Shown here piece by piece: positions 39,550 to 42,039 of a stretch of 42,039 nt of DNA. Within the stretch, counting starts at the first letter, position 1; every line of letters begins with the position of its first letter. Made by a program: the position numbers and the translations under genes. The notes below the pieces were generated by a model. It had not been told where the DNA came from and did no database searches. It saw only the letters and a program-made list of their open reading frames with translations. Origin of the DNA: Tannerellaceae bacterium (lineage in GTDB: Bacteria > Bacteroidota > Bacteroidia > Bacteroidales > Tannerellaceae); contig JAJQAZ010000079.1 in assembly GCA_021203545.1 (NCBI GenBank), positions 1-42,039 of the forward strand, in the 5' to 3' direction.

Positions 39550-42039
39550 ATGAAAAAAATATACCTATTCTTATTTTTATGCGTAGCCTCCTACATGGTA
39601 AACGCTCAGATATCCCTTCCCCCAATCATCGGGGATCACATGGTATTACAGCAACAAAGCAAAGTAAAACTATGGGGCAGGTCCGGTAACGGCAAAAAAG
39701 TACAGGTCACCACCGGTTGGGACAACAAAACATACCGCACCCAATCCGGCCCCCGGGGTAACTGGGAAGTCGAAGTAACAACCCCGGTTGCCGGAGGCAC
39801 CTACTCCATTACCATAACAGACGGAACACCCCTTACCCTACACAACATACTCATTGGCGATGTATGGTACTGCTCCGGACAATCCAACATGGAGATGCCA
39901 CTGAAAGGCATGACAGCCAGCCAACCCGTCACAGGCGCTAATGAAGCCATAGCCACAGCCGTTAAAAACAAAAAAATGAGACTCTTCACCGTGCGGTTCG
40001 GACCGGAAGGCGAAGGGCCGGACAAACCCTATACCGGGAAATGGGAAATAGTAGATGCCGCCACAGCCGCCGGATTCAGTGCGATCGGATACTTCTTCGG
40101 ACAATACCTGACAGACGTATTAGACATCCCCGTCGGCATGATCTGCTCTGCCAAAGGCGGAACCCGGATAGAACAATGGTCGGCCCAAACCGATCTCGAC
40201 ACCTTTGCATCCCACGAACTCAACAGTACAACAGCCGGTAACTCCGGACTCTACCGGCAACTGGTAAAACCTCTTTCCAACTATAACATCAAAGGAATCC
40301 TCTGGTACCAGGGAGAATCCAACTGGCAGTCCAACCCCTCTACCTACGGAGCCATTTTTGAAAAAATGATAACCCGCTGGCGCACCGACTGGAACAACCA
40401 GGAACTACCCTTCTACTTTGCCGAAGTAGCCCCCATGAAACAATTAGCCTCCGTACAATTGCGTGAAGAACAATACAGGATAGCCCGCACAGTACCCCAT
40501 GTAGCCATGGCATCCACCATTGACGTAGGAGAACCCGAATGCATTCACCCGGCCCAAAAAGAAATCGTAGCCCGCAGATTAGCCTGGATAGCCCTTGCCA
40601 AAACCTACGGACAAACCGGCATACGGGCCGATAATCCCTCCTTCCGTTCCTGCTACAGAACAGCAGACGGCAAAATACACATCGAATTCAACCACGCCGA
40701 ATACGGATTCACCCCCCCCCGGAACAACATCGAAGGATTCGAAATAGCAGGCCCCGACAGCCTCTTCGTACCGGTTACAGCCCATGCCGTCTATATCAGG
40801 GAAACCGGCACCAACGTTATAGAAATAGAAAACACCGGCATAGCCAATCCCCGTTATGTAAGATACGGCTATTATCCCTGGGTAAAAGGATCGCTATACA
40901 ACACCTTCGATCTGCCGGTACTCTCCTTTAGCGCGGAAATACCCGGCCCCACCGTATTCCACACGGGCGACCGCTGGTGTGCCATTGGCAACAGCATCAC
41001 CCACCAGGGCAAATACCTGGAAACAATCTACCTCTACTACCTCACCCGATACCCGTATGAAACCTTCGATCTGTTTAACTGCGGAGCCGGAGGCGACACA
41101 GCCACCGGTGTCCTCATCCGGCGCATAGAGGGCGACATCCTGGTCCATAACCCCACCATCGCCACCATCATGTTAGGCATAAACGACATCTGGTGGGAAA
41201 ACAGCGGACTCTACCCACCGGAATATTATTCCCACAACCTCGAAGCCATCATCGACCAATTAGAGGCAGCCAACTGCCGGGTCATACTACTCACCCCCTC
41301 CCCTTACGATTACACCGTAAAAAGCGACGAACCGGTAGACCCCAAACGGCTGGGCCTCGAACGGCTGGCCGGCGAAGTAAAAGAAATAGCACAAAAACGA
41401 AACCTGCCCGTGGTAGACTTCTACAACCCACTACTCCGCCTCACCCTCGAACAACAGCAAACAGACCCAACCTTCACCTTATTGGTAAAAGACAGGGTAC
41501 ACACCAAACCCATAGCCGATTTCCTGATGGGCTACACCTTTATCCAACAAACCACCCCTTCTTCGGAGGTTTCGCACCTGGCAATCGATGCAGCCACCCA
41601 AACCATAACCAGGCAAACCAACTGCTCCGTAAACGAACTGGCCGGCAACCAGGAAACCCTCCGTTTTACAATAGTAGCCAACGCCCTGCCCTTCCCACTA
41701 TCCGCCATCCCACCCGGAGCAGACGGATTTACCGGCTTCAACAACGAACGAAACCGCGAAATCCTCCAAATCAACGGCCTTGCCCCCGGACAATACACCC
41801 TCTACATAGACGATACAGCTATAGGAAACTACACAGCCACAGAGTTTTCAAACGGCATAAACTTAGCTTTACAAAGCAACACCCCACAGGCCAGACAGGC
41901 AGAAACCCTTGCCACCACCATCGCGGAATACACCACCGCGGTAGCCAACACCCGCTACATCGCCATGATCGAATACGGCGAACTAAACAAACGGTACCTG
42001 TCTCTTATACACGTATCTGAGCCCACGAGACGTAGGGGA
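39550..42039 (+). CDS. Double-domain esterase: sialate O-acetylesterase-like plus SGNH (partial, cut by contig end)
   Basis: Secreted carbohydrate esterase, 816 genuine codons before the adapter-derived end; no stop is reached. Signal peptide 1-20 (YMVNA). Domain 1 (about 21-465) is of the SASA type: Ser112 in CSGQSNMEMP, KGILWYQGESNW, and His333 in ECIHPAQKEIVARRLA. Domain 2 (about 470-670) is a second SGNH hydrolase: Ser482 in AIGNSITHQGKY, GAGGDTA, Asn545 in LGINDIWW, and Asp648/His651 in DRVHTKP. A third beta region follows. Two esterase sites in one chain suggest removal of acetyl groups from a decorated glycan. Last gene of the PUL on this contig; codons after about 41997 are artefact. 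Confidence 0.92.
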   Translation, partial: MKKIYLFLFLCVASYMVNAQISLPPIIGDHMVLQQQSKVKLWGRSGNGKKVQVTTGWDNKTYRTQSGPRGNWEVEVTTPVAGGTYSITITDGTPLTLHNILIGDVWYCSGQSNMEMPLKGMTASQPVTGANEAIATAVKNKKMRLFTVRFGPEGEGPDKPYTGKWEIVDAATAAGFSAIGYFFGQYLTDVLDIPVGMICSAKGGTRIEQWSAQTDLDTFASHELNSTTAGNSGLYRQLVKPLSNYNIKGILWYQGESNWQSNPSTYGAIFEKMITRWRTDWNNQELPFYFAEVAPMKQLASVQLREEQYRIARTVPHVAMASTIDVGEPECIHPAQKEIVARRLAWIALAKTYGQTGIRADNPSFRSCYRTADGKIHIEFNHAEYGFTPPRNNIEGFEIAGPDSLFVPVTAHAVYIRETGTNVIEIENTGIANPRYVRYGYYPWVKGSLYNTFDLPVLSFSAEIPGPTVFHTGDRWCAIGNSITHQGKYLETIYLYYLTRYPYETFDLFNCGAGGDTATGVLIRRIEGDILVHNPTIATIMLGINDIWWENSGLYPPEYYSHNLEAIIDQLEAANCRVILLTPSPYDYTVKSDEPVDPKRLGLERLAGEVKEIAQKRNLPVVDFYNPLLRLTLEQQQTDPTFTLLVKDRVHTKPIADFLMGYTFIQQTTPSSEVSHLAIDAATQTITRQTNCSVNELAGNQETLRFTIVANALPFPLSAIPPGADGFTGFNNERNREILQINGLAPGQYTLYIDDTAIGNYTATEFSNGINLALQSNTPQARQAETLATTIAEYTTAVANTRYIAMIEYGELNKRYLSLIHVSEPTRRRG
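41998..42039 (+). other. Nextera sequencing adapter at the contig end (artefact)
   Basis: The last bases read CTGTCTCTTATACAC, a short diverged stretch, then GAGCCCACGAGAC and eight bases GTAGGGGA. This is the transposase mosaic end plus read-2 adapter (31 of 34 positions agree with the standard sequence as I recall it), followed by an index-like octamer one base from GTAGAGGA. It is not genomic DNA. Confidence 0.95.

Noticed and set aside
41193-42020. Long 275-codon open frame overlapping the esterase
   Set aside because: Its translation is low-complexity (Arg, His, Pro, Thr rich) and runs in the alternative frame of a gene with clear catalytic motifs.

Overview
The window reads as a chromosomal contig from a member of the Bacteroidales (Bacteroidota). 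Supporting signs are two SusC/SusD pairs, a hybrid two-component system (HTCS), many lipoproteins with a Cys near residue 20, promoter -7 boxes of the TAnnTTTG type, and families such as DUF5012, PF12888, PCMD and DUF6913 that are typical of this order. I cannot fix the genus. The right edge is the true end of a contig, not a biological boundary: the last ~42 bases match a Nextera sequencing adapter.

Layout. (1) 1-6438, plus strand, AT-rich: SusC, SusD, a DUF5012 lipoprotein and a lipid-binding lipoprotein, with no CAZyme. A strong bidirectional terminator separates it from a convergent astacin-type metalloprotease lipoprotein (6517-7731, minus). (2) 7892-9358, minus: a tandem-ATPase ABC protein (ModF/PhrA-like) with a palindromic repeat coded in-frame in its linker. 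(3) 9885-21045, minus: a long co-directional run, read from the right: cysQ, an SLC13/TrkA-C sulfate permease, cysC, cysD, cysN, a sulfotransferase, a PCMD-type secreted protein, ligA, a DUF6913 protein and dapA. The first six genes take up sulfate, make PAPS, use PAPS for sulfonation and recycle PAP. No reductive genes (cysH, cysI, cysJ) are present, so the product is probably a sulfonated metabolite rather than cysteine. The set resembles the B. thetaiotaomicron cluster known to sulfonate cholesterol and other steroids. (4) 21227-23178: a YpfJ-type zinc protease, a small DUF5684-like membrane protein and an NlpE-like lipoprotein. (5) 23514-42039: a polysaccharide utilisation locus (PUL). A divergent HTCS faces GH130, an MFS transporter, an unknown lipoprotein, SusC, SusD, a second member of the same unknown family, and a double-domain SASA/SGNH esterase cut by the contig end. 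GH130 plus esterases point to an acetylated beta-mannoside substrate (inference). The two unknown paralogues are the best candidates for undescribed enzymes.

A second layer is a dense population of short palindromic modules. They are stitched into mosaics in intergenic regions (9.4, 22.6, 23.4, 27.6, 36.9 and 39.0 kb) and also occur inside genes (ABC ATPase linker, cysN, signal peptide and stop codon of the second unknown PUL enzyme). Near-duplicate mosaics flank that second enzyme as direct repeats.

Quality caution. Between 18.9 and 38.2 kb at least six single-base indels break otherwise clean reading frames (permease twice, DUF5684-like protein, HTCS, second unknown enzyme twice), with a possible seventh at the MFS N-terminus. 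Several fall in G, C or T runs. Sequencing error, slipped-strand variation and true decay cannot be told apart from the sequence alone.
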